From Bacteroidota bacterium (lineage in GTDB: Bacteria; Bacteroidota; Bacteroidia; Palsa-965), in NCBI GenBank assembly GCA_013298545.1, contig JAAFIA010000006.1, positions 1-64,000 of the forward strand: a DNA stretch of 64,000 nucleotides, in the 5' to 3' direction. The notes below the pieces were generated by a model, which saw only the letters and a list, made by a program, of their open reading frames with translations, was not told the origin of the DNA and searched no databases. Made by a program: the position numbers and the translations under genes. How positions within the stretch are numbered: position 1 is the stretch's first letter; each line of letters opens with the position of its first letter. Shown piece after piece: positions 34,162-43,549 of this stretch.

Positions 34162-35580
34162 ATGAAGTCGTTCCTATTCTTCTGTTGCTGTTTGTTTTTT
34201 GCTGGCAGTATGCTAGCCACTGATACGATTCCAACAATGACGTATTTCGATTTTGTACGCATGGTTACAACCAATCATCCGGTTGCAAAACAAGCTGCAT
34301 TGTTTTCCGAGTCGGCAAAGGCAGGTATGCTTGTTTCGCGTGGCCAGTTGGATCCAAAGCTTGAATCAAGTGCCGGTAGCAAAGAACTTGAAACCACATC
34401 GTACTATACCTATTGGAATAGCACACTCAAAGTTCCAATCTGGTTTGGCACCGATATTAAAGTAGGGTACGAACAAAACACAGGAATCAATGCAAATCCT
34501 ATTGATCGTACACCGGATGCAGGGTTGTGGTATGCTGGAATTTCTGTTCCGCTCGGTCAAGGACTTTTTATTGATGAACGTCGTGCAAGCATTCGTCAAG
34601 CGCAGTTAATGCCGATGATGGCCGAAGCCGATCAACTCAAAACAGTCAATGCGCTTTTGTTGCAAGCTACACAAGCCTACTGGAGTTGGTATGCCGCTTA
34701 TTACCGTTGGACACTTTTGGATCAAGCATGTGTGGTAGCCGAGCAACGATTTGAAGGTGTAAAAAATCGTGTGATACAAGGCGATCTTCCATCTATAGAT
34801 ACCGTAGAGGCTTATGTTGCTGTTTTGGACCGTCAAAACATGCGTACGCAGGCGCGATACGAATACGAAAAATCGATCTTGATGGCATCTGTTTTTTTGT
34901 GGCGCGATGATGCAACACCGCTTGAGTTGAGTACCGATATTCGACCAAACATAGGAGGCGCAGAAATTACGCCAATGCCTATTGATAGTATGAATCGCAT
35001 GCTTGATCAAGCGCAAAAATCGCATCCTGATTTGGCAAAATTGGCCATCAAGCAAGAGCAATTGGCCATAGATCGGCAACTGCAAGCAGATAAGCTAAAA
35101 CCAAAATTACAATTGGATTATAATTTATTGGCCAAATCGCCGGATGCGCCTTTTGATGGGTATGATGGGTATTATACCAACAACTATAAATTTGGTGCTA
35201 GTTTTAGTTATCCTCTTTTTTTACGCCAAGAGCGTGGCAAACTTGCACAGGTAGAAATCAAGCAAGATCAAAATGCGTTTGACCAGCAACAACGTTTGCG
35301 AGAGATTAACAATGAAATTTATGCTGCCTATCAAGGAAGGTTGGCTTATGAGAAACAGGTTCAACTTCAGGAGAAGCAAGTAGCTTATGCGCAGGCGCTG
35401 CGCGATGGCGAACAAACCCGTTTTGAAAATGGCGAAAGTTCTTTTTTCCTCGTCAACACCCGCGAAATGGCTCTGATCAATAGCCAAATTAAACTTTACG
35501 AGCTGCATGCCAAGTACGCTTTGAGCAAGGCCGAATTGCAATACTATGCTGGACAGCCTCTCGTTAAAGTAACAAACTAA
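34162..35580 (+). CDS. TolC-family outer-membrane factor
   Basis: The listed ORF begins 72 codons early, inside the adaptor gene. ATG 34162 (MKSFLFFCCCLFFAGSMLA) opens with a signal peptide and gives 472 residues. The two TolC repeats are visible as paired helices: NALLLQATQAYWSWYAAYYRW with VIQGDLPSIDTVEAY, and INNEIYAAYQGRLAYEKQVQL with DGEQTRFENGESSFFLVN. TolC trimers form the outer-membrane exit duct for HlyD-dependent exporters. No secreted substrate gene is linked to this operon, so what it exports is unknown. The C-terminus ends with VKVTN. Confidence 0.92.
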   Translation: MKSFLFFCCCLFFAGSMLATDTIPTMTYFDFVRMVTTNHPVAKQAALFSESAKAGMLVSRGQLDPKLESSAGSKELETTSYYTYWNSTLKVPIWFGTDIKVGYEQNTGINANPIDRTPDAGLWYAGISVPLGQGLFIDERRASIRQAQLMPMMAEADQLKTVNALLLQATQAYWSWYAAYYRWTLLDQACVVAEQRFEGVKNRVIQGDLPSIDTVEAYVAVLDRQNMRTQARYEYEKSILMASVFLWRDDATPLELSTDIRPNIGGAEITPMPIDSMNRMLDQAQKSHPDLAKLAIKQEQLAIDRQLQADKLKPKLQLDYNLLAKSPDAPFDGYDGYYTNNYKFGASFSYPLFLRQERGKLAQVEIKQDQNAFDQQQRLREINNEIYAAYQGRLAYEKQVQLQEKQVAYAQALRDGEQTRFENGESSFFLVNTREMALINSQIKLYELHAKYALSKAELQYYAGQPLVKVTN

Positions 35581-35591
35581 TCGTGTTTACT

Positions 35592-36266
35592 TTATCTGGT
35601 GTGTTTCAATGCTTCTCGTTCACTGAGTGCTGAAAGTGTTGTTGTTGCAACAAATTTTCTAACGGCATTCGGATTTACGCGCGCGTATTGGCGCAAGGCC
35701 CAACCAATTCCTTTACGCACAAAAAAATCGGGATGATGTGCGGCTGCTTTTATAGTCGAAAACAAAACAGCTTCGTTTGTTTTTTCTTTCGCACCAAGTT
35801 GTACAATGATGGCCGAACGAATGAGCCATACATGATCGGATGCCAACCAGCGTTTTGTAACAAGTTCCAGTTGCGCTGGATATATAGAAAAATAAGCGGC
35901 ACACAATTTCGGCGCAAGCACATCTACCGTATCCCACCAAGCGTTTGTAACAATTAATTCTTCAAACAAAATTAAATCATCTTGATTGAAATGACGTTTG
36001 TAAAGCAACGCGATTTCGAGTGCGCAATAATGAAATTCGCGCTCCTTTTTTTTCCAAAGCAAACGCATCAACGCGTGTAAATTTTCTTTAGGCAGCAAAC
36101 CATTATCACGAATGAATGCAGCGAGTATTTTTCGGCGTTGCGGTGTTTGAATGCCGAGAAATAGAAATTGATCGCGCAAATATGCTTGGGAAGATGCTGC
36201 TATTTTTTTATTGGCAGCAGAGGCAAGTGTGGCACTTAATTTTTTCAGGTAAAGATCTGGTTGCAT
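35592..36266 (-). CDS. AlkD-like DNA alkylation repair protein (HEAT-like)
   Basis: 224 residues of helical, HEAT-like repeats. Motifs seen in AlkD: FLGIQTPQRRKIL near the start, EFHYCALEIALLYKR, NAWWDTVDVLAPK (the WWDxVD block that contains the catalytic Asp) and DFFVRKGIGWALRQYARVNP. AlkD excises bulky or positively charged alkylated bases without base flipping. It lies 7 bases downstream of nhaD on the same strand, hence same transcript. It is convergent with the tolC gene, 11 bases apart, without a clear terminator. Confidence 0.9.
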   Translation of the reverse strand: MQPDLYLKKLSATLASAANKKIAASSQAYLRDQFLFLGIQTPQRRKILAAFIRDNGLLPKENLHALMRLLWKKKEREFHYCALEIALLYKRHFNQDDLILFEELIVTNAWWDTVDVLAPKLCAAYFSIYPAQLELVTKRWLASDHVWLIRSAIIVQLGAKEKTNEAVLFSTIKAAAHHPDFFVRKGIGWALRQYARVNPNAVRKFVATTTLSALSEREALKHTR

Positions 36267-36273
36267 AAACGCA

Positions 36274-37554
36274 TTAATTCAACGCAATAAACACAAACGC
36301 ACCGGCAAAAAAACCAACTAGCGCGGGCAATGCCATTTTTTTCAAATACCAAATAAAATCAATACGCTCTAGCCCCATCACGGCAACACCTGCAGCCGAA
36401 CCAATAATTAAAATACTTCCACCCGTTCCGGCACAGTAAGCCAAAAATTTCCAGAAATAATGATCTATCGGAAAAACGTCGAGCGGATACATTCCTTGAG
36501 CCGCCGCTACAAGCGGAACATTATCAACCACCGCAGAAGCCAATCCTATTGACATGGTAATGGCGCTAATATTCCCAATACGATCATTCATCGCTTGTGC
36601 CAGTTCTTGCAACAATCCGGTGCTTTCTAAAGCACCAATGGCCAATAAAATTCCCAAGAAGAATAGAACACTCGGCGTATCGATCCGACGAAGCGCATGT
36701 GCCACCGAAAACACATCTTTCTCTTCGTCATTTTTTTTCTTGTGAATGATTTCGGTAACCACCCACAAAAGCCCTACGCCAAGCAATACCCCCATAAACG
36801 GCGGCAAATGCGTAATGGTTTTAAAAACCGGAACAAAAAGTAAAACCAAAACACCGACAACAAAAACCAACAAACGCTCCTTCGTTGTCGATTCGGCAAC
36901 CGTTGTTTTTGTTTGCGACAAGATTGGCCGTTCCACATTTCCTTTCAATTGAAGAAAGAGCCAGAGCATGGGAACAGCAAGGGCTACAAGCGAAGGCAAT
37001 ATCAGGCTTTTTACCAATGCCCAAGATGTCAAATTTCCACCCACCCACAGCATGGTCGTGGTAACATCGCCAATCGGACTCCATGCGCCACCCGCATTAG
37101 CGGCGATAATAACGACACCTGCATAGTACATGCGGTCTTTCGGATCGTTGATGAGTTTACGCAACACCGAAACCATCACAATAGCTGTCGTCAGATTGTC
37201 GAGTACCGCCGAAAGAAAAAAAGCGGTGATTCCAACAATTAATAGTAGTGTCCGTTTATTGGTGGTCTGTATTTTTCCGGTAATAAATTCAAATCCATCG
37301 TGTGCATCAATCAGTTCCACAATGGTCATTGCACCGAGTAGGAAAAATAAAATTCCAGCAATCTCACTCACATGCTCACTCAAATGCACCCCAACTTCGG
37401 CTGGCGCATGTCCTGATAAGGCATAAACAGTCCAACACGCAACACCGCATAAAAGGGCCGAAGCAGCCTTATTCAATCGAATGGTGTGTTCAAAAACAAT
37501 CGCCAGATAACCCAGAACGAAAAATACGATTAACAGCATGCGGTAAAAGTACAT
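36274..37554 (-). CDS. nhaD: NhaD-type Na+/H+ antiporter
   Basis: 426 residues with about 11-12 membrane segments. The family marks are FFLGAMTIVELIDAHDGF, FFLSAVLDNLTTAIVMVSVLRKL and ANAGGAWSPIGDVTTTMLWVGG. It exchanges Na+ (or Li+) for H+ across the inner membrane and so regulates pH and salt balance. The start is ATG 37554 (MYFYRMLLIV) or the internal ATG at 37539; the first residues do not decide it. Divergent from the APC permease promoter. Confidence 0.92.
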   Translation of the reverse strand: MYFYRMLLIVFFVLGYLAIVFEHTIRLNKAASALLCGVACWTVYALSGHAPAEVGVHLSEHVSEIAGILFFLLGAMTIVELIDAHDGFEFITGKIQTTNKRTLLLIVGITAFFLSAVLDNLTTAIVMVSVLRKLINDPKDRMYYAGVVIIAANAGGAWSPIGDVTTTMLWVGGNLTSWALVKSLILPSLVALAVPMLWLFLQLKGNVERPILSQTKTTVAESTTKERLLVFVVGVLVLLFVPVFKTITHLPPFMGVLLGVGLLWVVTEIIHKKKNDEEKDVFSVAHALRRIDTPSVLFFLGILLAIGALESTGLLQELAQAMNDRIGNISAITMSIGLASAVVDNVPLVAAAQGMYPLDVFPIDHYFWKFLAYCAGTGGSILIIGSAAGVAVMGLERIDFIWYLKKMALPALVGFFAGAFVFIALN

Positions 37555-37567
37555 ATTTCAAATTGTG

Positions 37568-37596
37568 TTGATATTTTCGATTCTTGGCTATATTTG
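37568..37596 (+). promoter_or_regulatory. Promoter of the first APC permease
   Basis: TATATTTG (37589-37596) fits TAnnTTTG, with TTG (37568-37570) 18 bases upstream. The leader to ATG 37641 is about 44 bases. Confidence 0.6.
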
Positions 37597-37640
37597 ACAA
37601 TTCATCCATTTATACCAAACACTTTACTTATACCTCTACT

Positions 37641-39092
37641 ATGAGTCTTTTCAGAAAGAAAACACTAGAATCGCTTTTGGCGCAGGCCGCTGATTCGGAA
37701 AAAGGCCTCAAGCGAACGCTTGGTGCAGGCAGCCTCGTTGCTTTAGGAATTGGTGCCATTATTGGTGCTGGTTTATTTGTGCGAACGGCAGCAGCATCAG
37801 CAGATGCCTCTGGTTCTGCTGTAACGTTATCCTTCATTGTTGCAGCGGTTGGCTGTGCCTTTGCCGGACTATGTTATGCCGAATTTGCTTCCATGATCCC
37901 AATTGCCGGAAGTGCCTACACGTATGCATACGCTACCATGGGCGAACTCGTTGCATGGATTATTGGTTGGGCTTTGGTGCTCGAATACGCACTCGGCGCA
38001 GCGACCGTTTCCATTGCTTGGAGTGAATACTTAAACAATTTGCTCGGAGGTGCAATACCGTATGAGTGGTGTCATAGCCCGTTTGAATCTTTGGCTACCG
38101 GAGAACACGGCATTGTCAACCTTCCTGCATTAGGAATTTTGTTGGCACTCACCATGCTTTTGATCCGCGGAACACAAGCATCGGCCACGGTCAATGCCAT
38201 CATCGTTTTTGTAAAAGTTGCCATTGTACTCGCTTTCATTGCTATTGGTTGGCAGTTTATCAATCCAGAAAACCACACACCGTATATGATTCCAGAAGGC
38301 ACACCAGGCCACGAAGGATTTTTCGAGCATGGTTTTGGTGGTGTGTTAGGCGGTGCGGCTATTGTATTCTTTGCCTTTATTGGTTTCGATGCTGTTTCTA
38401 CGGCGGCACAAGAAGCAAAAAATCCGAAACGCGATATGCCAATCGGAATTTTAGGATCGTTGGCAGTTTGTACTGTTCTCTATATTCTCTTCGGTCACGT
38501 ACTCACAGGTGTTGCCAATTGGTCAGATTTTGCTGATCCAACAAAAGGAAAAGAAGCTTCCGTAGCTTATACCATCAAAACATATATGCACGGTTACCAA
38601 TGGCTCGAAACATCTGTAACGGTTGCGATTCTTGCTGGTTTCTCTTCGGTAATTTTGGTTATGCTCATGGGACAGAGCCGCGTATTTTTCTCCATGTCTA
38701 ACGACGGTTTATTGCCCAAAGTATTCTCCGAACTTCATCCAAAACACAAAACACCTTACAAATCAAATTGGATTTTGTTTGTGTTTGTTGGTCTGTTTGC
38801 GGCATTCATCCCAGGAAGTGTTGCTGGTGATTTGACCAGTATTGGTACACTCTTCGCGTTTGTTTTAGTGTGTATTGGTATTATTCTCATGCGCCGCAGC
38901 GATCCAAATGCTGTTCGTCCATTCAAAACACCGCTAGTGCCACTCGTTCCAATTTTGGGTGTCATTGTATGCGGTTTAATGATTGTATCACTCGATGGTG
39001 TAACCCAACTTAGTGCGTTAATCTGGATGGCTATTGGTCTTGTGATCTACTTCATGTATGGCAGCATCAACAGTAAATTAAAAAATAAATAA
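37641..39092 (+). CDS. APC-family amino acid permease (cationic amino acid transporter-like)
   Basis: 483 residues from ATG 37641 (MSLFRKKTLESLLAQAADSEKGLKRTLGAG); the listed start is 19 codons upstream. Twelve or so membrane segments. The TM1 signature GIGAIIGAGLFV is intact, and FAGLCYAEFASMIPIAGSAYTYAYATMGE is the CAT/YfnA-like pattern. FIGFDAVSTAAQEAKNPKRDMPIGI is the next landmark. The long N-terminal extension and the CAT-like segments suggest cationic or broad amino acid uptake. A terminator separates it from the second permease. Confidence 0.9.
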   Translation: MSLFRKKTLESLLAQAADSEKGLKRTLGAGSLVALGIGAIIGAGLFVRTAAASADASGSAVTLSFIVAAVGCAFAGLCYAEFASMIPIAGSAYTYAYATMGELVAWIIGWALVLEYALGAATVSIAWSEYLNNLLGGAIPYEWCHSPFESLATGEHGIVNLPALGILLALTMLLIRGTQASATVNAIIVFVKVAIVLAFIAIGWQFINPENHTPYMIPEGTPGHEGFFEHGFGGVLGGAAIVFFAFIGFDAVSTAAQEAKNPKRDMPIGILGSLAVCTVLYILFGHVLTGVANWSDFADPTKGKEASVAYTIKTYMHGYQWLETSVTVAILAGFSSVILVMLMGQSRVFFSMSNDGLLPKVFSELHPKHKTPYKSNWILFVFVGLFAAFIPGSVAGDLTSIGTLFAFVLVCIGIILMRRSDPNAVRPFKTPLVPLVPILGVIVCGLMIVSLDGVTQLSALIWMAIGLVIYFMYGSINSKLKNK

Positions 39093-39107
39093 TCTGCTTG
39101 CTCACAC

Positions 39108-39149
39108 AAAACCGCCAGCCTACCACATCAGGTATGTTGGCGGTTTTTA
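39108..39149 (+). terminator. Terminator between the permeases
   Basis: Stem aaaaccgcca (39108-39117) / tggcggtttt (39138-39147) with partial inner pairing, then T. Confidence 0.85.
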
Positions 39150-39162
39150 ATTTTTGTACCAC

Positions 39163-40632
39163 ATGTCTGATTCTGGTTTAAAACGTAGTCTTGGTCTTCT
39201 CGATTCCACCATGCTCGTAGCGGGTTCGATGATTGGCTCAGGAATTTTTATTGTGAGTGCAGAAATGTCGCGCGATTTGGGATCGGCGGGATGGCTGCTT
39301 GTGGCTTGGCTCATTACCGGAATCATTACGGCGTTGGCTGCGCTCAGTTATGGCGAACTTGCCGCCATGATGCCTGATGCGGGTGGACAATATGTGTACA
39401 TCCGTCGCGCGTGGGGAAGAATGACCGCATTTTTATATGGCTGGACGGTTTTCGCTGTCATTCAAACAGGTGTAATTGCTGCGGTGGCTGTTGCTTTTGC
39501 AAAATTTACTGCGGTGTTTTTTCCTGTTCTCGCCGAGCCAATGATTTCCATTCCGATTGGCGATTCGCATCGGGTGATTAATTATGGTCAATTGCTTGCT
39601 GTTGGTAGTATTGTATTGTTGACCTTCATCAATGCGTATGGGTTGAAAAATGGTTCACTCATTCAGCGTGTATTTACATCGGCCAAACTCCTTGCACTTT
39701 TTGCACTCATTGTCATCGGTATCGGAAAGGGATTGAGCAGTGATGCGTTTTCTTTGAATTTTTCGGATGCATGGACCGCTACGTCAACAAAAGATGATGG
39801 CAACGGAAATTGGATTACAACGGCTTTAGCCGGAACGGCCTTGCTGGTCATGTTTGCAAAAACCATGATCAATTCGCTCTTTTCTGCCGATGCGTGGAAC
39901 AACGTAACGTATATTGCCGGCGAAATTCGTGAACCACATAAAAATATTCCACGAAGTTTAATTCTTGGTACTTGTATTGTAACCTTGCTTTATCTGCTTG
40001 CCAATGTGGCGTATCTGGGTTTGCTCCCTTTGCATGGATCGCCGACAGGAAGTGATGCTTGGTCGTTAGGCATTCAGTTTGCACAAAACGATCGTGTAGG
40101 AACAGCGGCAGCCACTCAGATTTTAGGCAATACGGCTGTAAGTATGATGGCGGTTCTGATTATGATCTCCACATTTGGTTGCAACAATGGATTGATCCTT
40201 GCTGGTTCGCGGTTATTTTATGCTATGGCCGGCGACAATTTATTTTTCAAAAAAGCGGCTCAATTAAATCGTACGTCTGTTCCGGCATTTGCGCTTTGGA
40301 TTCAATGCATTTGGGCGGGGCTGTTGTGCTTCACAGGAACGTATGGCGACCTGATTAAATTCGCCACATTTGCGTCGATGGTGTTTTACATTGTAACCAT
40401 TGCAGGTTTATTCCAATTGCGCAAAACCGAACCAGATACGCCACGCCCATACAAAGCATTGGGTTATCCATTTGTTCCTGTGCTATACATTTTGGCCGCT
40501 ATTGGCATTGTGGTGGTCTTGATTTTTACCGATAGTCAAAATTCGTTATTGAGTTTGGGCATCATTGCGTTAGGCATTCCAATCTATTTGTTGCGGCGCG
40601 GCAAAAACGAAACCGCTGCTGCTAAAGAATAA
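39163..40632 (+). CDS. APC-family permease, second copy
   Basis: 489 residues from ATG 39163 (MSDSGLKRSLGLLDST); the ORF track takes an ATG three codons earlier. It is distinct from the first permease: SMIGSGIFIVSAEMSRDLG (TM1 signature), ALSYGELAAMMPDAGGQYVYIRRAWGR, DAWNNVTYIAGEIREPHKNIPRSL. These features recall the LAT/SteT-like branch for neutral amino acids or exchange. Membrane segments continue to the final YPFVPVLYILAAIGIVVVL. Ends with a basic tail. No evident operon partner. Confidence 0.9.
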   Translation: MSDSGLKRSLGLLDSTMLVAGSMIGSGIFIVSAEMSRDLGSAGWLLVAWLITGIITALAALSYGELAAMMPDAGGQYVYIRRAWGRMTAFLYGWTVFAVIQTGVIAAVAVAFAKFTAVFFPVLAEPMISIPIGDSHRVINYGQLLAVGSIVLLTFINAYGLKNGSLIQRVFTSAKLLALFALIVIGIGKGLSSDAFSLNFSDAWTATSTKDDGNGNWITTALAGTALLVMFAKTMINSLFSADAWNNVTYIAGEIREPHKNIPRSLILGTCIVTLLYLLANVAYLGLLPLHGSPTGSDAWSLGIQFAQNDRVGTAAATQILGNTAVSMMAVLIMISTFGCNNGLILAGSRLFYAMAGDNLFFKKAAQLNRTSVPAFALWIQCIWAGLLCFTGTYGDLIKFATFASMVFYIVTIAGLFQLRKTEPDTPRPYKALGYPFVPVLYILAAIGIVVVLIFTDSQNSLLSLGIIALGIPIYLLRRGKNETAAAKE

Positions 40633-40730
40633 AAAATATTTCGTCGGTTTTATCAGTTTTTTTTACAGCCAAACGCGGTTTGTTGTTGAGGCAATCGTTC
40701 ATCTTTAAGCCTCATCAACATTTTTTGTTT

Positions 40731-41660
40731 ATGGCAAACTTGCGCGATAGTTTTTCGTTTACCGACCGCGAGCGTTATGGCTTACTTGTTTTAGCACTAT
40801 TGATTTTGCTGAGTTGGGGCGGCATCTGGCTTCAAGGGAAATTCACCAAGCCACTCGAAACAAATTTTGCCGCTTTTGAACGTGATGTTCAAGCCATGCA
40901 AGCGGCTCAAAAAGTGCAACAATATTTACCGGAACAAAAAAACACCACAACCGATTTTAAAGACGAACAACAAGCGCCACGCTCCGTACTCGCAACGGGC
41001 GAACGTTTTTTCTTTAATCCAAATGGATTGCCCGAAGCAGATTGGATTCGTCTTGGCCTTTCGCCCAAACAAGCCAAAAGCATTAAAAAGTTTGAAGCCA
41101 AAGGCGGTCATTTCTACCGCAAAGAAGACGTTAAGAAAATGTTCGTGATCAGTAGTGAATTTTATACACGCATTGAAGAGTTTATTGTTATCCCTGAATC
41201 CAACACACCGGAAAACAAAACCGCTTCTACGCAGGAATGGCCTGAGAAAAAAACAAAAGAACACCGTAAGGTCGAACTCAATGCTGCAGATTCATCGGCA
41301 CTGGTCGAGGTAAATGGCATCGGGCCAGTCTTTGCGAAACGTATCGTTGCATATCGGAAACGCCTAGGTGGTTTTCATTCAACGGCGCAGTTGCTCGAAG
41401 TATTTGGATTTGACCAAGAACGCCTCGATCAGGTTTCAAATGCGTTTTCCGTTGATTCCTCATACATTCAGAAAATCAACATCAATACCGCTGCTGTGGC
41501 CGATTTTAAAAAGCATCCCTACATTACACCAGCAGTTGCCAACGCCTTGGTCAATTACCGGAAAATGCATGGGCCTTTTGACGCCGTTGAAGCAATTCAG
41601 AGCTGTGTTTTGGTCAATGCCGATTTATACCGTAAACTTGCGGTATATCTGACCATCTAG
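40731..41660 (+). CDS. Helix-hairpin-helix protein with N-terminal membrane anchor (ComEA-like)
   Basis: 309 residues from ATG 40731 (MANLRDSFSFTDRERYG). One N-terminal membrane segment (GLLVLALLILLSWGGIW) and a spacer are followed by helix-hairpin-helix units: DWIRLGLSPKQAKSIKKFEAKGG, ELNAADSSALVEVNGIGPVFAKRIVAYRKRLGGF, and ININTAAVADFKKHPYITPAVANALVNYR. ComEA-type proteins bind DNA at the cell surface; here competence is not shown. It overlaps the next gene (apt) by one base, so both lie on the same transcript. Confidence 0.85.
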   Translation: MANLRDSFSFTDRERYGLLVLALLILLSWGGIWLQGKFTKPLETNFAAFERDVQAMQAAQKVQQYLPEQKNTTTDFKDEQQAPRSVLATGERFFFNPNGLPEADWIRLGLSPKQAKSIKKFEAKGGHFYRKEDVKKMFVISSEFYTRIEEFIVIPESNTPENKTASTQEWPEKKTKEHRKVELNAADSSALVEVNGIGPVFAKRIVAYRKRLGGFHSTAQLLEVFGFDQERLDQVSNAFSVDSSYIQKININTAAVADFKKHPYITPAVANALVNYRKMHGPFDAVEAIQSCVLVNADLYRKLAVYLTI

Positions 41661-42187
41661 TGAACACGATCCAATCCCTCATCCGCGATGTGCCTGATTT
41701 TCCAAAACCGGGCATTTTATTTAAAGACATTACGCCACTGCTGCAAGACGCAGCTGCCGGACGCGAAGTTGTAGCCGCTTTTAAAGCCTACGCTCAAAAA
41801 CTGAATATCGATGCGGTTGTTGGCATTGAGAGCCGTGGCTTTATGTTTGGCTATGCGTTGGCACTTGAACTAAATGTGCCGTTTATTCCGGTTCGCAAAT
41901 CGGGAAAATTGCCTTACCAAACCATTGGCGTTGAGTATGCACTCGAATACGGCACTGCTAAAATTGAGATGCATGTCGATGCGTTGAAGCCGGGCATGCG
42001 CGTGTTGGTACACGACGATTTACTGGCTACGGGTGGAACGGCGGCAGCAGCGGCCCAACTCATTGAAATGCAACAAGCCAAAGTCGAAGCTTTTACGTTT
42101 GTCGTAGAACTCGACTTTTTGAAGGGCCGCGACCCACTCAAAGCCTTTAGCAACGAGGTATATAGCCTTGTTCGCTATGCAGACTGA
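41660..42187 (+). CDS. apt: Adenine phosphoribosyltransferase
   Basis: 175 residues. It converts adenine and PRPP to AMP in purine salvage. Landmarks are IRDVPDFPKPGILFKDITPLL near the start, the flexible loop FIPVRKSGKLPYQT, and the PRPP-binding signature VLVHDDLLATGGTAAAA. The GTG start at 41660 overlaps the HhH gene stop (tag/gtg), so this is translational coupling. C-terminus ends VYSLVRYAD. Confidence 0.95.
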   Translation: MNTIQSLIRDVPDFPKPGILFKDITPLLQDAAAGREVVAAFKAYAQKLNIDAVVGIESRGFMFGYALALELNVPFIPVRKSGKLPYQTIGVEYALEYGTAKIEMHVDALKPGMRVLVHDDLLATGGTAAAAAQLIEMQQAKVEAFTFVVELDFLKGRDPLKAFSNEVYSLVRYAD

Positions 42188-42229
42188 TTTTACTTGCTAG
42201 GTGCGCATCGGAATTTGCTTCTGATGATG

Positions 42230-42237
42230 TAAATTTG
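42230..42237 (+). promoter_or_regulatory. Possible -7 element of the acyl-CoA dehydrogenase gene
   Basis: TAAATTTG (TAnnTTTG) 46 bases before the ATG at 42284; the -33 partner is not at a good distance. Confidence 0.35.
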
Positions 42238-42283
42238 CACTCCGATTCTAAAAATCGGGGACAACGCAAATACACAACATACT

Positions 42284-43423
42284 ATGGATTTCACGCTGAA
42301 CGAAAACCAGCAGTTAATCGCCGAAATGATTCGCAAATTCGGCAACGATCATATTCGCCCAAAACTCATGGAGTGGGACGAATCGCAAGAATTTCCGATT
42401 GAGGTGATGAAAAAACTGGGCGAGCTTGGCTTGCTTGGTGTTTTGGTGCCACAAGAATATGGCGGTTCTGGATTTTCTTATACCGAATATGTAACGGCCA
42501 TTGTCGAACTCGGAAAAATCTGTGGTTCGATTGGTCTTTCGATGGCGGCGCACAACTCCCTTTGCACCGGACATATTTTGCAATTTGGCAACGAAGAACA
42601 AAAGAAAAAATACCTGCCAAAACTAGCTACTGGCGAATGGATTGGTGCGTGGGGATTGACCGAGCAAAATACGGGTTCAGATGCGGGCGGTATGTTGACT
42701 ACGGCTATCCCTGATGGTGATTATTATGTAATCAACGGTTCTAAAAATTTCATCACGCACGCCATCAGTGGCAATGTAGCCGTAGTGATTGTGCGTACAG
42801 GCGAAAAAGGCGATTCGCATGGCATGACGGCTTTTGTCATTGAGAAAGGAACACCCGGATTTTCATCTGGCAAGAAAGAAAATAAACTGGGCATGCGCGC
42901 CTCCGAAACAGCAGAATTAATTTTCGATAATTGCCGCGTTCACAAAGATCAGATTCTTGGAAAAGTGGGCGATGGTTTTGTACAAGCGATGAAAGTGCTT
43001 GACGGCGGACGCATTTCGATTGCGGCACTTTCCCTAGGCATTGCGCGTGGCGCGTATGAGTGTGCGCTTAAGTATTCGCAGGAGCGTCAACAATTCGGAA
43101 AACCAATTTCCCATTTCCAAGCCATTGCGTTTAAATTGGCCGATATGGCAACTGAAATTGAAGCTGCCGAATTGCTCACATTCCTAGCTGCCGATAAAAA
43201 GAATCGCGGCGAAAAAATGACGAAAGAAGGTGCTTTTGCCAAATACTATGCGTCAGAAGTTTCGTGTCGTGTCGCGAACGAAGCCGTTCAGATTTTTGGT
43301 GGCTACGGTTATACCAAAGATTTCCCTGCCGAAAAATACTACCGCGATTGTAAATTGTGTACGATTGGCGAAGGAACTTCTGAAATTCAAAAACTGGTTA
43401 TTTCGCGCGAAATTCTCAAGTAA
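42284..43423 (+). CDS. Acyl-CoA dehydrogenase
   Basis: 379 residues with the full FAD-enzyme pattern. The N-terminal helical domain is MDFTLNENQQLIAEMIRKF, followed by GAWGLTEQNTGSDAGG (beta domain, flavin contact) and QERQQFGKPISHFQAIAFKLADM. The C-terminal FGGYGYTKDFPAEKYYRDCKLCTIGEGTSEIQ contains the catalytic Glu in GEGTSEIQ, the usual position for short/medium-chain enzymes. It oxidises the alpha-beta bond of acyl-CoA thioesters. Chain length cannot be set by eye. Monocistronic, ended by a terminator. Confidence 0.94.
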   Translation: MDFTLNENQQLIAEMIRKFGNDHIRPKLMEWDESQEFPIEVMKKLGELGLLGVLVPQEYGGSGFSYTEYVTAIVELGKICGSIGLSMAAHNSLCTGHILQFGNEEQKKKYLPKLATGEWIGAWGLTEQNTGSDAGGMLTTAIPDGDYYVINGSKNFITHAISGNVAVVIVRTGEKGDSHGMTAFVIEKGTPGFSSGKKENKLGMRASETAELIFDNCRVHKDQILGKVGDGFVQAMKVLDGGRISIAALSLGIARGAYECALKYSQERQQFGKPISHFQAIAFKLADMATEIEAAELLTFLAADKKNRGEKMTKEGAFAKYYASEVSCRVANEAVQIFGGYGYTKDFPAEKYYRDCKLCTIGEGTSEIQKLVISREILK

Positions 43424-43440
43424 ATAAACTTTTCATTTTT

Positions 43441-43475
43441 GCAAGACCGCCTCTCAACTGCGGTCTTGCGCATTT
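43441..43475 (+). terminator. Terminator after the acyl-CoA dehydrogenase
   Basis: Perfect 10-bp stem gcaagaccgc (43441-43450) / gcggtcttgc (43460-43469), then a T run. Confidence 0.9.
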
Positions 43476-43549
43476 TTAACAGATTACTAAAACAACATCA
43501 ATTGCGGTAAATTCCCGTATTTTTGATTGATTAAACATCCCAATTCAAC